From Nautilus pompilius (Eukaryota > Mollusca > Cephalopoda > Nautilida > Nautilidae): a stretch of DNA of 64,000 bases. A program made the position numbers and the translations under genes. The stretch is taken from assembly GCA_018389105.1 (NCBI GenBank), contig JACATO010000308.1, forward strand, positions 310,001 to 374,000. Reading direction: 5' to 3'. Below are positions 49,177 to 61,880 of this stretch, one piece after another; position 1 is the first letter of the stretch, and each line of letters starts with the position of its first letter. Below the pieces are notes generated by a model, which saw nothing but the letters and a program-made list of their open reading frames with translations, searched no databases and was not told where the DNA came from.

Positions 49177-51563
49177 TGTGGCGGTGCTGTTGATGCGGTT
49201 AGCAGTTATTCAAGTCTGCCTCTACTCGCTAGGCATTCCTTTGATACAAGAAAGACTGGCATCGTTACGATCGCGTTGCCATGACTACATCTATATGTGC
49301 CGGTATGTTGTGTTCACATGTCTGCAGGAAACTTGATACGGAAAGCTTTTAATGGGACACGTGCCAACAGAGAGAGAGACATTCTAGTGGTTTGGAGTTG
49401 AATAGATTAAAACGATGGAGTTTTGCTGTAAAACCAAGCAAAAAAAACAACAAATTGCTCATCTGGAATGTGTATATTTTAAATATAAGACGGGACAGCA
49501 ACATTTGTTGTTGTTGTTTTTTTAAATTCCTCCAATACACGTGGTATGTTTATGTCGGTATGGGTTTACTAGAACTACTCGGTTTGACTGTTTGCGGGAG
49601 ATGATGCAGTTTGTTTAAAATTTAATAACCTTGAAAAGACGTCAGCCCAGTTCTCCCTCCTTCTCGCCGCAAGAAGTTTAAGATGCAATAAATCTTGAAG
49701 TGGAAAAAACAGTCAACAAAATCAAGAAGAATTACTTTGACTGAATTTTTGACGATGATAAGTTATTGCTGTACTGGGTTTTATAATAAAGAAAAGTAAA
49801 GATAAAAACTAAATCTGAATATTCAGAAAAGTCAGATCGAGGGTACAATGAAACACCAGCATTGATAATTAATTCGTTATTTTTGGTCCATCTTGTTGCT
49901 TATCTGATAATTCTTTGTTCAGTTTGCTGTCATAGTTAAGTTGCCATCTTCATCCTATTACGCTGTGCTTCCGATTTAAGGGGAATTGGTCGCAATATAA
50001 CTCTAGCCCCCCCCCCCGGCTCGGCTGGATAGCTATAATCTACGGATTAGTAGAACGTTGGTGATGCAGATTAATCAAGGTAAGGATTCAATTAAAGAAA
50101 TTAAAGGTGTTTCAATTTTGTTTTTGTTCGTGTAATAATATCCCAACACTAAATCTTTCCTCGTCATGGACTTGTATGCAGATGTTCCCGTGGGTCTTTA
50201 TGTACGCACTAGTTCCCTTAATCGCTTTTCTTTGACGCTAAAAGCAACCAAGAAACCACGGGATGTTTTTGGCACGAACAGTGCAGCTACCAGATCTTTC
50301 CTGGGGCCAGGTGCTTGATCACAAACAGACGCACTCTTGCAGCGGCAGTGAGAACGTTTCCGTTTCGGGGGCAAAGTGGACAATGCCTGCTCCGGACGAA
50401 GTTAGATCCCGTCAGAGGTAAGCCGTTAGAGTTGTGTCCCTTAAAAAAAAAATCAGTTAGTCGTGACGGTGAGGCGCTTGCTTGACTGCACGAGCTAGCA
50501 GCTATGCCAGTCGAAGCGGCGCTTATTGCGCAGACAAAAACAACTTGTTTATATTAGAAATACGTGTAGTATACCAAAACTAGCGCCGCATCCTCTGCGT
50601 ATCCAGCTTATCTGCAGCTGCTGACGTCCCCGTGACGGTCTCGCGAGTTAACCCGTCTTCCGCTTCCGGTTGTCACGAACCAAGAAGCAAACGGCGTCAA
50701 GTGGTGGGGGAGAAGATTAGGGATTAAAAGATTTAGGGTTAGAGACATCTTTAATAGTCAGAAGATTGTCCGGCCACTCGAACAGAACCCACCTCCCTTA
50801 GAGATCCCTTCACCGGCCCTGGAAGGGGTCGGGTTTTTCTGATTCGTCCTTTTTACGAGAACTTTAAACCGCCATAGAAATCCGTAAGTTTTTATTTTTT
50901 AACTATTTTATTTACACAAATGGCGAAGGAACCCATTCTGATTAATATAAAAACTGCGTGCGGTCTGGGGTCTGTGGAGGATTTAGCCATAATTAGAAAT
51001 AAGCTGTTTGTGTTCTAAAATGTCACAGAACTATGGTGTGGCAGTGGCTAAGACTTCCTATGGTTCGGGTCAAGTCGGAATGTTATTCATTGTATAAGTT
51101 TTAACATTTTGAAAATTACAAATTACCCCAGGTTCTAATTACGCTTGTCTTTATTTGGAAACGGCTCATGGATCTACGAGAATTATTCCCCTTAAAGCGC
51201 ACATCAGATGGGCAGTTTTGTATTAAGAAACTGAAAGATCAAACTTCTGTATGAACTGATTGAAATATCAGTGACGTGCAGGTTTTCATTCTATCATTTC
51301 CCCCATGAACTTCGAGTAATCCGTAGGTAGCGACAGAAGGAGCGCGATGGCGGTCTCTAATACTACTTGAGTATAGGATTTGTAGGCTACGTAAGAAGAG
51401 ATTTTAAAAACGAATAAGATATGCGACCCATATACTTGGAAAATGCTTAGTAAAAAGTTAAATAAAATTTGCCATTACACATTATATCATATAAGTTATT
51501 TTTTTATTTAGAGGAGTAGATAATATTTCAACGTCGGATTTTGTTGGCACCACACTACACACA
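48915..51563. other. 5' flank of the two-membrane-segment gene
   Basis: Includes GT microsatellites (49037-49180), a run of C near 50009 and a more GC-rich stretch at about 50.2-50.85 kb that could be promoter or 5' UTR of the minus-strand gene. No TATA box or first non-coding exon could be placed. No other gene is seen. Confidence 0.4.
49037..49180. repeat. Two (GT)n microsatellites
   Basis: An imperfect GT/GC tract at 49037-49076 and a longer GT tract at 49134-49180, separated by unique sequence. Confidence 0.95.
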
Positions 51564-53740
51564 CATTCTCTCTCTCTCTCCATCTCTCTCTCTCTCTCAG
51601 ACACACACCACACATACACTCTCTCTCTCTCTCCATCTCTCCATCCATCTCTCTCTCTCTCAACCACACACACACACACTCTCTCTCCATCTCTCCATCC
51701 ATCTCTCTCTCTCTCAACCACACACACACACACACTCTCTCTCTCTCAGTCACACACCACACATACACGCACAACACTCTCTCTCTCAGACACACACACA
51801 CACCTTTCTCTCTCTCTCAGACACACACACACACATACACACACACTCTCTCTCTCTCAGACGCACACCACACACCTTTCTCTCTCTCTCAGACACACAC
51901 CAGACATACACGCACACACACTCTCTCTCAGACACATCTCAGACACACACCACACATACACACCACACACACACTGTCTCTCTCTCAGACACACACGCCT
52001 TTCTCTCTCTCTCAGACACACACCACACAGACACACACACACACTGTCTCTCTCTCAGACACACACACACACACACTTTCTCTCTCTCTCAGACACACAC
52101 CACACACACGTTCACTCACACAGACTCACACTCACACACACACACACTCTCTCTCAGACACACATACACACACACTCTCTCTCAGACACACACCACACCA
52201 CTCTCTCTCAGACACACCACCACACACACACTCTCTCTCAGACACACACCACACATACACTCTCTCTCTCAGACACACACCACACACACGCACACACTCT
52301 CTCTCTCAGACACATACCACACACACACTCCCTCTCTCTCTCTCAGACACTCACCACACACACACTCTCTCTCTCAGACACACACCACACATACACACTA
52401 CACATACACACACACACACTTTCTCTCTCTCTCTCAGACACACATACACACACACTCTCTCTCAGACACACACACTCTCTCTCTCAGACACAGACCACAC
52501 ACACACTCCCTCTCTCTCTCTCAGACACACACCAACATACACACCACACGCACACACTCCTCTCTCTCAGACACATACCACACACACACTCCCTCTCTTC
52601 TCTCAGACACCACCACACACACACACACTCTCTCTCTCTCAGACACTCACCACACATACACTCTCTCTCTCTCTCAGACACACACCACAACACACGCACA
52701 CCGTTCTCTCTCTCAGACACACACCACACACACTCACACACTCTCTCTCTCAGACACATACCACACACACACTCTCTCTCTCTCAGACACACACCACACA
52801 CGCACACACTCTCTCTCTCTCAGACACATACCACACACACTCATCCCTCTCTCTCTCTCAGACACTCACCACACCACACTCTCTCTCTCTCTCAGACACT
52901 CACCACACAGACACACTACACATACACACACACACACTTTCTCTCTCTCTCTCAGACACACATACACACACACACTCTCTCTCAGACACACACCACACAC
53001 ACGCACACACTCTCTCTCTCAGACACATACCACACAACACTCCCTCTCTCTCTCTCAGACACTCACCACACACACACTCTCTCTCTCTCAGACACTCACC
53101 ACACATACACACTACACATACACACACACACTTTCTCTCTCTCTCTCAGACACACATACACACCCACACTCTCTCTCAGACACCACACACTCTCTCTCTC
53201 AGACACATACCACACACACACTCCCTCTCTCTCTCAGACACACACCACACATACACACCACACGCACACACTCTCTCTCTCTCAGACACATACCACACAC
53301 ACACTCCCTCTCTCTCTCTCAGACACACACCACACACACACACACTCTCTCTCTCTCAGACACTCACCACACATACACTCTCTCTCTCTCTCAGACACAC
53401 ACCACACACACGCACACACCTTTCTCTCTCTCAGACACACACACACACCACACACTCTCTCTCTCAGACACATACCACACACACACTCTCTCTCTCAGAC
53501 ACACACCACACACACGCACACACTCTCTCTCTCAGACACATACCACACACACACTCCCTCTCTCTCTCTCAGACACTCACCACACACACACTCTCTCTCT
53601 CAGACACATACCACACACACACTCCCTCTCTCTCTCTCAGACACTCACCACACACACACTCTCTCTCTCTCTCAGACGCTCACCACACATACACACTCTC
53701 TCTCTCTCTCAGACACACACCACACTCACGCGCACACCTT
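51564..53740. repeat. 2.2 kb compound CT/CA minisatellite array
   Basis: Several dozen units alternate a CT run ending in CTCTCAG with a CA-rich run (ACACACCACACAC, ACATACCACAC and variants). Typical spacing is 35-45 bases. A longer block with CACTACACATACACAC recurs near 52395, 52913 and 53108, so local blocks of about 200 and 500 bases have been duplicated. The plus strand contains no stop for 780 codons simply because CT/CA sequence cannot form stops; the predicted Ser/Leu/His/Thr polymer is not a protein. Just upstream of the two-membrane-segment gene. Confidence 0.97.
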
Positions 53741-55679
53741 TTTCTGTACATATTTTTCTCAAATTTTTTCGAATGAAAAAAAAATGGCATCCGACTATTT
53801 ACATCAATTTTTATTATTATTTTCGAAAGTGCTCGGGTTCTGTCATCTGTTTGAAAGGAATTGCAGTTGTCCGTAAAGGATAATAAGATCAGTAGTTATG
53901 ATGAACAAAAACGGAGGTGCATGTCAATTATTCATTTTATATTCATCAATGGCGACAGTGCTCCCCACGTGTCTCTCCATCCCTGTCAACCGAGTGACTG
54001 TTCGACAGGCAGAATAGTATTTTTTATAATTTAAATGAGTATTTCGATAACAATATTAGATGTTTGCTTTTATCACTGCATTTATGCAAGACCCCCGAAG
54101 CTTCTGTTACACGTGGTTAAGAACTAGCGATTATATACTGTTTATATAAACACTGAGAAAAATCTGTCTTGAGTTTTCCATACTTAAAATCAAAATATAC
54201 ATTTTATTTATGAAAACGTCATTTCTCTATGTGTTTACTAAAGCAAGAACCCATCACCGGTGTAGCACACGTGTTTACTCGTGGAGAGAAATGTAAATAA
54301 GATCCGGAATATTATTGGTAATAATATTAATGTCGCTTTCGAAATAATCATAGAAAGAAGCCAAAATGGATTTCAAAACCGTTCTTTTCCCACCTGTTCG
54401 TGTCGACCCTGACACAGTGGCCAAGAGGTCACCACAGCTCCATGTGCGAGATCTGAGGCCGATTTGCGTCAGATTACCTGTGTGTGTGTGTGTGTGTAGG
54501 AGCGCGTGACCGAGAAATCGATCTATTGTCTTACAGGGATTATCGTGCGACTGGCTGGCTTATAGTACAATGGTGTTAACTTGGATTCTAATCACTACTA
54601 CAGTGTTGCTATCATATTTTGAATGTTCTCTTTGGCTAAATCCTTTAAAAATAATTTTTTTTAATAATTAAAATATTGAAAAATCGCCCCAGGTCTCAGA
54701 TTCCAACCCCCCGACGCCACAGGATATCTTTCAAAAAGACTAAAATCTCGTGCCGTCCATATATGCGCAGGGTAGCGTCACGGTCTCTGTACGTTGTAAG
54801 GGAGAGAATCCATACCAACTTAGCAACGCTTTTTTAAAAGGTAATCATTTAAGGAGAATGTTTTATAATAGCATTAAATGGCAAAGTGGTACTTGGCCGA
54901 GTACTTAGTGTATAAATATAGCAGGAAAGTTTCTCACCAGCTAAATCCGATCCGGGGGGGAGGGGGACATAGAGATATAACGATAACAGGTAAATACCAT
55001 TTATCACATCAGGTGAAAACAAAAAAATACCAGCTCTACGTTAATGACAGCAAACTCCTTGGGGGTAGCTGGCGACAGGTTTTAGCGCCACAGCAGCTGC
55101 ATTGACACAAGTCAGGTACACATTCCACATCTGCGGATGAGAGTAATCTTTTCAAGGGTCGTTAGGGTAGCCATAGGTGGGTTTGCCAGTTGTCCACCTT
55201 CTGGCGGTGCTGAGCAGGTGGTGACGACAGATTTGTTGTTCGGGCAGGTAGCGAGTCGCTGTCGCGTCCCGCTGCTCAGCGGATGGTCGCGTTGCTCTTC
55301 TTACAACTGGTTTTATTTATTCCTAAGACCAATGAAACTATGAATACAATGAGATGAGATGATATTCCCGGTCGAGCACAGAAAAGAAGTAAGAAAAAGA
55401 TATCCGCCGGAAGAACTCTCATTGACGTTGTGAACAGTGTTCTCTTGTTTTCAGATACTGTAGTAGGATATTAGGCCTGGTTTTAAGAATACCTATTATC
55501 TTGTATGTATCTATATACAGTCGCGAACTGAAGTTTAAGATCGATGGCTGAGCAAACAAAGTAAACATTACAGCATATGGGCATTACTGTGATGGACGGA
55601 CAACAAACAGAATATAGTAAACTAATGTATAACTACTTTTTGCATTCCGAAATTGGTACTTAGGTCTAACAAAACAACT
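53741..55679. other. Non-coding region
   Basis: No gene recognised. A short GT tract lies at about 54479-54498. TACAGTCGCGAACTGAAG near 55515 resembles a Tc1/mariner terminus and may be the left end of the following relic. Confidence 0.45.
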
Positions 55680-56634
55680 TCGGATCGTAGAGTTGCGCAA
55701 GAAGACTCATATTTCGAGATTGCTGAGCAGGTGGATTGCAGTAGAACTGCTTGTTATCTGGCCTGAAAGCTATACGAATAAACGGGCGGTTACATCGAAC
55801 GTCATAGGAGTTGCAGACCTAGAAAAACTGATGCGAAGTTGACTGGCAAAGACATTCTTTGACATTTTAAGAGATTTGGAAAATTTATTAATACTTTCCA
55901 TAGATGACTTTGTGATTTCAATTTGACTGGGGCTGTTGTCAAAAAGAAATCCTTTATTTCCTTGGAGATTAGAAATGTCCAACTTCAAGGCCATCTCCAC
56001 TGGACTCCAGAAATTTGACCCTCGGTGCCAGAGTTTGGATCACGTGGTCAAACTTATGTGCGACGAAGATTCGTTGACATTGCGCTGTTTCTCCAAAAAA
56101 AAAACAACAGACGACAAGCCCTATTCATTGAATCCAAACAATAGTGGATCATTTTATTTACCTAACAATATCCTAGAACTGTATTCTGAGAACTGCCTTT
56201 CTCTCTTAACTGAATTTTCCATCCAACATGATAATAACCTGAAGCATTCAGTCACCATCATCAAGCTGTATCCAACAGATCAGCTCTGAAGTAGCCGTCT
56301 CAAAGTGCTGATTGTAATCCAATAGAGAATTTATAGAAGGAAATAGACAAACTATTTACGTAAAAAGAAGCCCAGAAAGCTGGATGGATTGTTTTAAATT
56401 ATTCCGTCGATTCTGGCCGATATTTGCAGTGACCGATGTAGTCGTCTTCTGGATTCCGTGCATAAGCTCTGTCGGGCTGTGATTGATGTTTATGGCCATG
56501 CAACCAAATGTTAATACTTCCTTGATCTGTTTTCTTACGCATTCTTTTAAAATTGGGCTTCTTATGTAAGAGAAGCGAGTGTATGTAAAATATTTACTAC
56601 TGGTCACGTTGTTGTATGTGTCAATCGAAAGAAC
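55680..56634 (+). mobile_element. Decayed Tc1-type transposase relic, second copy
   Basis: Reads in broken frames DRRVAQED, FEIAEQVDCSRTACY (helix-turn-helix), IERHRSCRPRK, GAVVKKKSFIS, FGSRGQTYVRRR, then [17 protein letters not shown] and QHDNN-KHS, NPIENL, and VYGHATK. This follows the order of a Tc1 transposase, with the SDES block carrying the first Asp deleted. Positions 56163-56527 are almost identical to 19074-19439, while the N-terminal halves and far ends are clearly more diverged. An open frame at 55936-56289 covers part of it but is out of register with the N-terminal part. Confidence 0.85.
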
Positions 56635-56996
56635 TTTTCCATCAGTTTAATTCTCATGCTGGAATACTTTCTTCTTTTTTGTTCGTTCTGCTGTCGTTAT
56701 TAGTATTTTGTTCGTTACTATACATATTACATATCTTAGCTTTATTTTAATTTATAAGAAACATCTCCCCAGACTTAATACATCAGGGAAATCTGATGTT
56801 CAGAGTTATGGTAGGCAGACATTAGCTAGAAGCCTATCAGCTTTTTTCTCTCTCTTTTTTTTTTGTTTGAAACTTTTTTTAGTATTAATACAATCGAATT
56901 ATCACTCCTATTTTTGGGGGAGGGAGAAAATATTCATTCTAAAGAATTTACAAAGCATAAACATGCAAAAATAAATTATAACTTGATGATGTGAAA

Positions 56997-56999
<3 letters not shown>

Positions 57000-57059
<60 letters not shown>

Positions 57060-57080
57060 CTGATATCATCATCACATCTC

Positions 57081-57168
<88 letters not shown>
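57000..57168. repeat. (CT)n microsatellite with one unique interruption
   Basis: Two long CT tracts flank a 33-base unique segment at about 57056-57085 that includes CATCATCACATCTCATCATC. Open frames of Ser/Leu or Arg/Glu across it are not genes. Confidence 0.97.
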
Positions 57169-60100
57169 GTTGCTCTTCTGTAAAACAAACAAACAAGCAG
57201 TAATTTTAATTTAAAAACATTACAACTTCTTACTCATATGATTGCTGCAAATGCTTATTATACCCGCACTGCTTTAATTTTAAATGCTTTTGACCATAAA
57301 TTTGTAACAGAGCTTTGCCTTGTAATTATTTTCGCGAGTAGCGTATGTAAGTCATTTAATAACAACCTGACAAATGTTTTGAAAAGACTGGATTATCGCG
57401 ACAATCCGCCATCGTTTCTGGCAAAGGTTGTATTCATTACCGGACAAAGTAAGGCGGGTTAACACGAAGTAGACTGACATCGTTTGTTAACTAGCAACTA
57501 CGCCCTTCTTTAACCGGCTAATACGATTGCAGGGGATTCTGCAACACGAGATAAATGGTCATATCTTCCTACTTGCCTGTAGGTAGGATAAGACTGGGAA
57601 CACCGACCGCTCCTCTATACTTAATGAGACTGTGATTTACTTACTTAGAGACTAAAGTTTGATCATAACCAAATACCCCCCTAACCCTCCCCTAATTAGG
57701 CACAAAAAATTTACAATAGAAATTTGTTAAATAAAATCCTCAGTTAAAGGAAGGTCGCTAGGTGGCTAATAATGAATATGTTCGAAAGGGCCCGCAAAAT
57801 CCAAAAACTAACAGAAATCCTGATGGCGTTGTGCGGCCATTAAAGATGGCGGCCATTTGTCTGCTTCACGGCGTTGAGTTTTAAAATGAAAAACGATCTA
57901 CTTCTGTGGAATGTTAACATCAATATTCTTACCCTGGATAACGGTTCTGACTTGTTGCCGTGACGCATTTCACTAATCACATATTTGGAAAATCAAATGT
58001 TTTAGACAAATGTATATGAAAGTTTAAAATTACGACGATTTAGATACTTTGTGAAGTTACATCATCGCAAGAAGCCGAGGAAATGCCCCAAAAATATATA
58101 ATACTGCAGAGATACGTGAAATGTACCTGGCCGCACAACGTTTGCGACACGTGTAAGGCAGGTATTTAGGAAAGGTGTTAAGCGAACGTGATTTTCAAAC
58201 AATCGGTTTGTATGAGGGGAGCGTGAATTACCAGATTTGTTTTGAAACGTTATTCTACAGAGATGTGAATATTTCTTACTGACTATATATAAAGAACATT
58301 TTTTAAAAAATAACAATAAAGAAATAGCGTTTTCATTAACTTTCCTTTGCTTGCCTTTGGTAGAGCAATTATATCCTGTGTGTGAACTATGACCCTGTAG
58401 TCGGGATAATATTTGTCAGGGAGAGCGGATCATTTGTGATTTCAAATATGTCTATTGATCTTTCAGATAGAGTCCCTGGAGAGCTGCTTCTCAGGTTCGT
58501 TTATAAATAGCACCTCGCAGTCCGACAATCTTCGGTCTGATTTTTGTATCACTTTACGGTTCACTGGGATCATAAATGGATTAACCCCTTTAAGCAAAAA
58601 AAAAGGGGGGCCGCTTAAGGCTTTGTGTCTATTAAATGTTTAGAAACTAGAAAAGGTCGATGATTTTTGGTGATCTCTGTGCACGTCTCATGGAGAAAAT
58701 ATTCGTTTTTGTTTAGTTTGGCGAGAATATTAACGATCCCCTGAAAACTGTTCTTTGAATATAATGCATCTCTGGATAAAGATATTACAAGGAGAATCAC
58801 CCTGATATTAAATCAGAGAAACAGTTGTTTAGCTGAACATTCAAACTGATTATCTGGTTCCAGCGTTTAAAATTTCTTCTTTTGGTCGGATATCGGTCGC
58901 CCACTAACAGTTAAAACTACGTTTCAAAATACTCAAATTTTTAATGTCTACTTTTGCTTCGAGGTCCTGGAAGTCAGGTTACTTACCAGGTTTCTAAATT
59001 GGCATTTAATACCCAATGAAAATTTCCATTTTAATGACGATTTCGTGGGGAATTTGCTTAATTAAAAATTCTTTTTTTTTTACTGTTTAGCTGTTGAAAC
59101 AAATAATCAAACTCAAAATTGGGCACAAACCGTTATCTATAGTAACCCGTGAAATATAAGTAAATTGGTAATGGAACCACGTCTGTTTCGGCTCCTGTAG
59201 TGGTATTCCAGTATGGCATTCGAACTAGAAAGATTTGTTCAAATTCTCTGTTTTTAAATCTTGTATAAGATCAAAGAAAAAAGGTTTTATTTCAATTTTT
59301 TACATCGACATGTCTCAAACTGGTTAGCAACCAACCTTAACTACTCATCGGTTCATCACCGATTCCGATTCTGTATTTTTAAAAAGCATATAACTTCTAA
59401 AAGCAATTTTGAACGGAATACCAAATTAAGATTATCTGAACTAATCAGGATTGTACTAATCATTTCGGACTATGATAGAGAAACAGCACTTTGTTAATCG
59501 TCGTTACTGCTTTTTTTGAACGGGTGATAGATTCTGGTTAGCAGGTGTACCAAATATCACTCTGTTGTCTTCTTGGAAAATCTCTGTCCTGACTTTCAAG
59601 GTCTAAGGACATTTCACAGAGGGGGACAGTTGCGTGGAATTCGCCTGGGTGACCAGGTACGTTGTCTAGTTACTGTTGAGGCTGATCAAAGTAGAAGCCA
59701 ATCAAAAGTTATCTGCGGAACGTATACCACATGTACCCGAAAAACTCTACTAGAACTCTTCGATTTTTCATATGTGAGAAATTAACCCTGACGACTGGCT
59801 AGTGAAGAAGAGCGAAAATGAACCGACCGGGATTTGATCTTGGATCTTCGACCATGACTGTTCAATAGTCGATCATCAGCCTCCCCCTTGTGGTCTTTAA
59901 TAATGGGAGTGTGTTCTAAGTGGCGTATCCTGGTTGGGTTTCAATATGAGGTTAAAAATAATTGACATTCGTTAGGAGAAACAGAATATACCGCTACCGG
60001 GTCAAACATTAGTCCCTGAACTTAGGCACCAGTAATCAAACGATGGATGAAGACTCTGTCTTTATACAGTGACGACTACTGTAAATAATCAGCGTCGTAT

Positions 60101-60803
60101 TTTGTTTCCTTTACCTCCATTCTGCACCAGCTGACTAGGTACAGAAAAGCCGTCAGTATTGGGTTTCAGCTGCTTCTCTCCTGGAGTCTGGAGGAGTTTG
60201 GGAGGTATTTTTTAATAGTTGATAAGAACGGTAAGAAGAAAGTTAAAAATAAGTTTCCAAGTTAAGAATATGTGATTGCTCGGTGAAGAGGGCGTAGATG
60301 ATCCGGCAAGCGGGAAATTTGGGAATACGGCCAAAACTCCGGTGAAACTGCGGATAAATTATGGTTCTATCATAGATTAGCTGCATTATTTCGCATTTTG
60401 ACTTTAGTTCGGTGCTCCAAGCTCAGCAGCACTGAGTGAATAGGGCAACTGGTAACTGACAGTCGTTTTTCTTTCACAGTTTCAGGTTGATAATGTTACT
60501 ATACAAATAAATAATTTCTGCTCCATAATGCTGGCGGTACCGTTCACCTTACGTACCGTTAGATAATGGCGCAATGTAGGTATACGCAGCAGGCAAGCAA
60601 GGTTAGACTGTATGCTGCTGCTTTCATTAAGATAAAAATAAATTTAAACGATTGCATATTACCTTTTTTGTGTAAACCAATTAAGAAATCGTTCTAAGAT
60701 TAGGCTGAGTCAGAATAAAGAGGGAATGACTGCAGAGCCACTTTGACTGGGCAGAATAACAAAATGTTCAGGTCGTAATATTATGTTAAGAGAATTCTAT
60801 TAT
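57169..60803. other. Non-coding region
   Basis: AT-rich, no gene recognised. Open frames at 57238-57462, 59261-59497 and 59573-59785 show no domain. One tRNA-like relic near 59.85 kb. Confidence 0.45.
59826..59885 (-). mobile_element. Possible tRNA-derived SINE relic (Ser-TGA-like anticodon hairpin)
   Basis: On the minus strand a box-A-like GGCTGATGATCG is followed by GACT-ATTGAAC-AGTC, a 4-bp stem with a seven-base loop that would place anticodon TGA with T before it and A after it. GATCAAATCCCGG then resembles the T arm (box B GGTTCAAATCC). The T stem is not paired well, so it is a relic, not a working tRNA. Confidence 0.35.
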
Positions 60804-61880
60804 GCAATATAACAACAATAACATCGCGCATTAGCCCCGTCCACCTATAGCTAGCCAAACGGTTCAATATAACAACAATAACATCGCAAATTAGTCCCGT
60901 CCACCTATAGCTAGCCAAACGGTTCAATATAACAACAATAACATCGCGCATTAGCCCCGTCCACCTATAGCTAGCCAAACGGTTCAATATAACAACAATA
61001 ACATCGCAAATTAGTCCCGTCCACCTATAGCTAGCCAAACGGTTCAATATAACAAATAACATCGCGCATTAGCCCCGTCCACCTATAGCTAGCCAAACGG
61101 TTCAATATAACAACAATAACATCGCGCATTAGTGCCGTCCACCTATAGCTAGCCAAACGGTTCAATATAACAACAATAACATCGCGCATTAGCCCCGTCC
61201 ACCTATAGCTAGCCAAACGGTTCAATATAACAACAATAACATCGCAATTAGTCCCGTCCACCTATAGCTAGCCAAACGGTTCAATATAACAACAATAACA
61301 TCGCGCATTAGCCCCGTCCACCTATAGCTAGCCAAACGGTTCAATATAAAACAATAACATCGCGCATTAGCCCCGTCCACCTATAGCTAGCCAAACGGTT
61401 CAATATAACAACAATAACATCGCGCATTAGTGCCGTCCACCTATAGCTAGCCAAACGGTTCAATATAACAACAATAACATCGCGCATTAGCCCCGTCCAC
61501 CTATAGCTAGCCAAACGGTTCAATATAACAACAATAACATCGCAAATTAGTCCCGTCCACCTATAGCTAGCCAAACGGTTCAATATAACAACAATAACAT
61601 CGCGCATTAGCCCCGTCCACCTATAGCTAGCCAAACGGTTCAATATAACAACAATAACATCGCGCATTAGTGCCGTCCACCTATAGCTAGCCAAACGGTT
61701 CAATATAACAACAATAACATCGCGCATTAGTGCCGTCCACCTATAGCTAGCCAAACGGTTCAATATAACAACAATAACATCGCGCATTAGTGCCGTCCAC
61801 CTATAGCTAGCCAAACGGTTCAATATAACAACAATAACATCGCGCATTAGTGCCGTCCACCTATAGCTAGCCAAACGGTT
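60804..61880. repeat. 60-bp satellite, about 18 tandem copies
   Basis: Units of 60 bases (a few of 57-59) contain CCACCTATAGCTAGCCAAAC and CAATATAACAACAATAACAT. Three unit types differ at one site: CGCGCATTAGCC (A), CGCAAATTAGTC (B) and CGCGCATTAGTG (C). Their order is A B A B A C A B A A C A B A C C C C. The minus strand reads a 20-residue repeat because 60 is divisible by three, but indels break the frame at least three times, so it is not coding. Confidence 0.97.

Noticed and set aside
51541..53883. A 780-codon open frame of Ser/Leu/His/Thr
   Set aside because: It is the CT/CA minisatellite, which cannot form stop codons on this strand; other frames are open too and no domain exists.
56948..57203. 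Arg/Glu and Ser/Leu frames
   Set aside because: Products of the CT microsatellite.
60781..61874. Minus-strand frames with a 20-residue repeat, 76 to 177 codons
   Set aside because: The period of 60 bases is a multiple of three, so any frame stays open; indels of one to three bases split it into several frames, showing no coding constraint.
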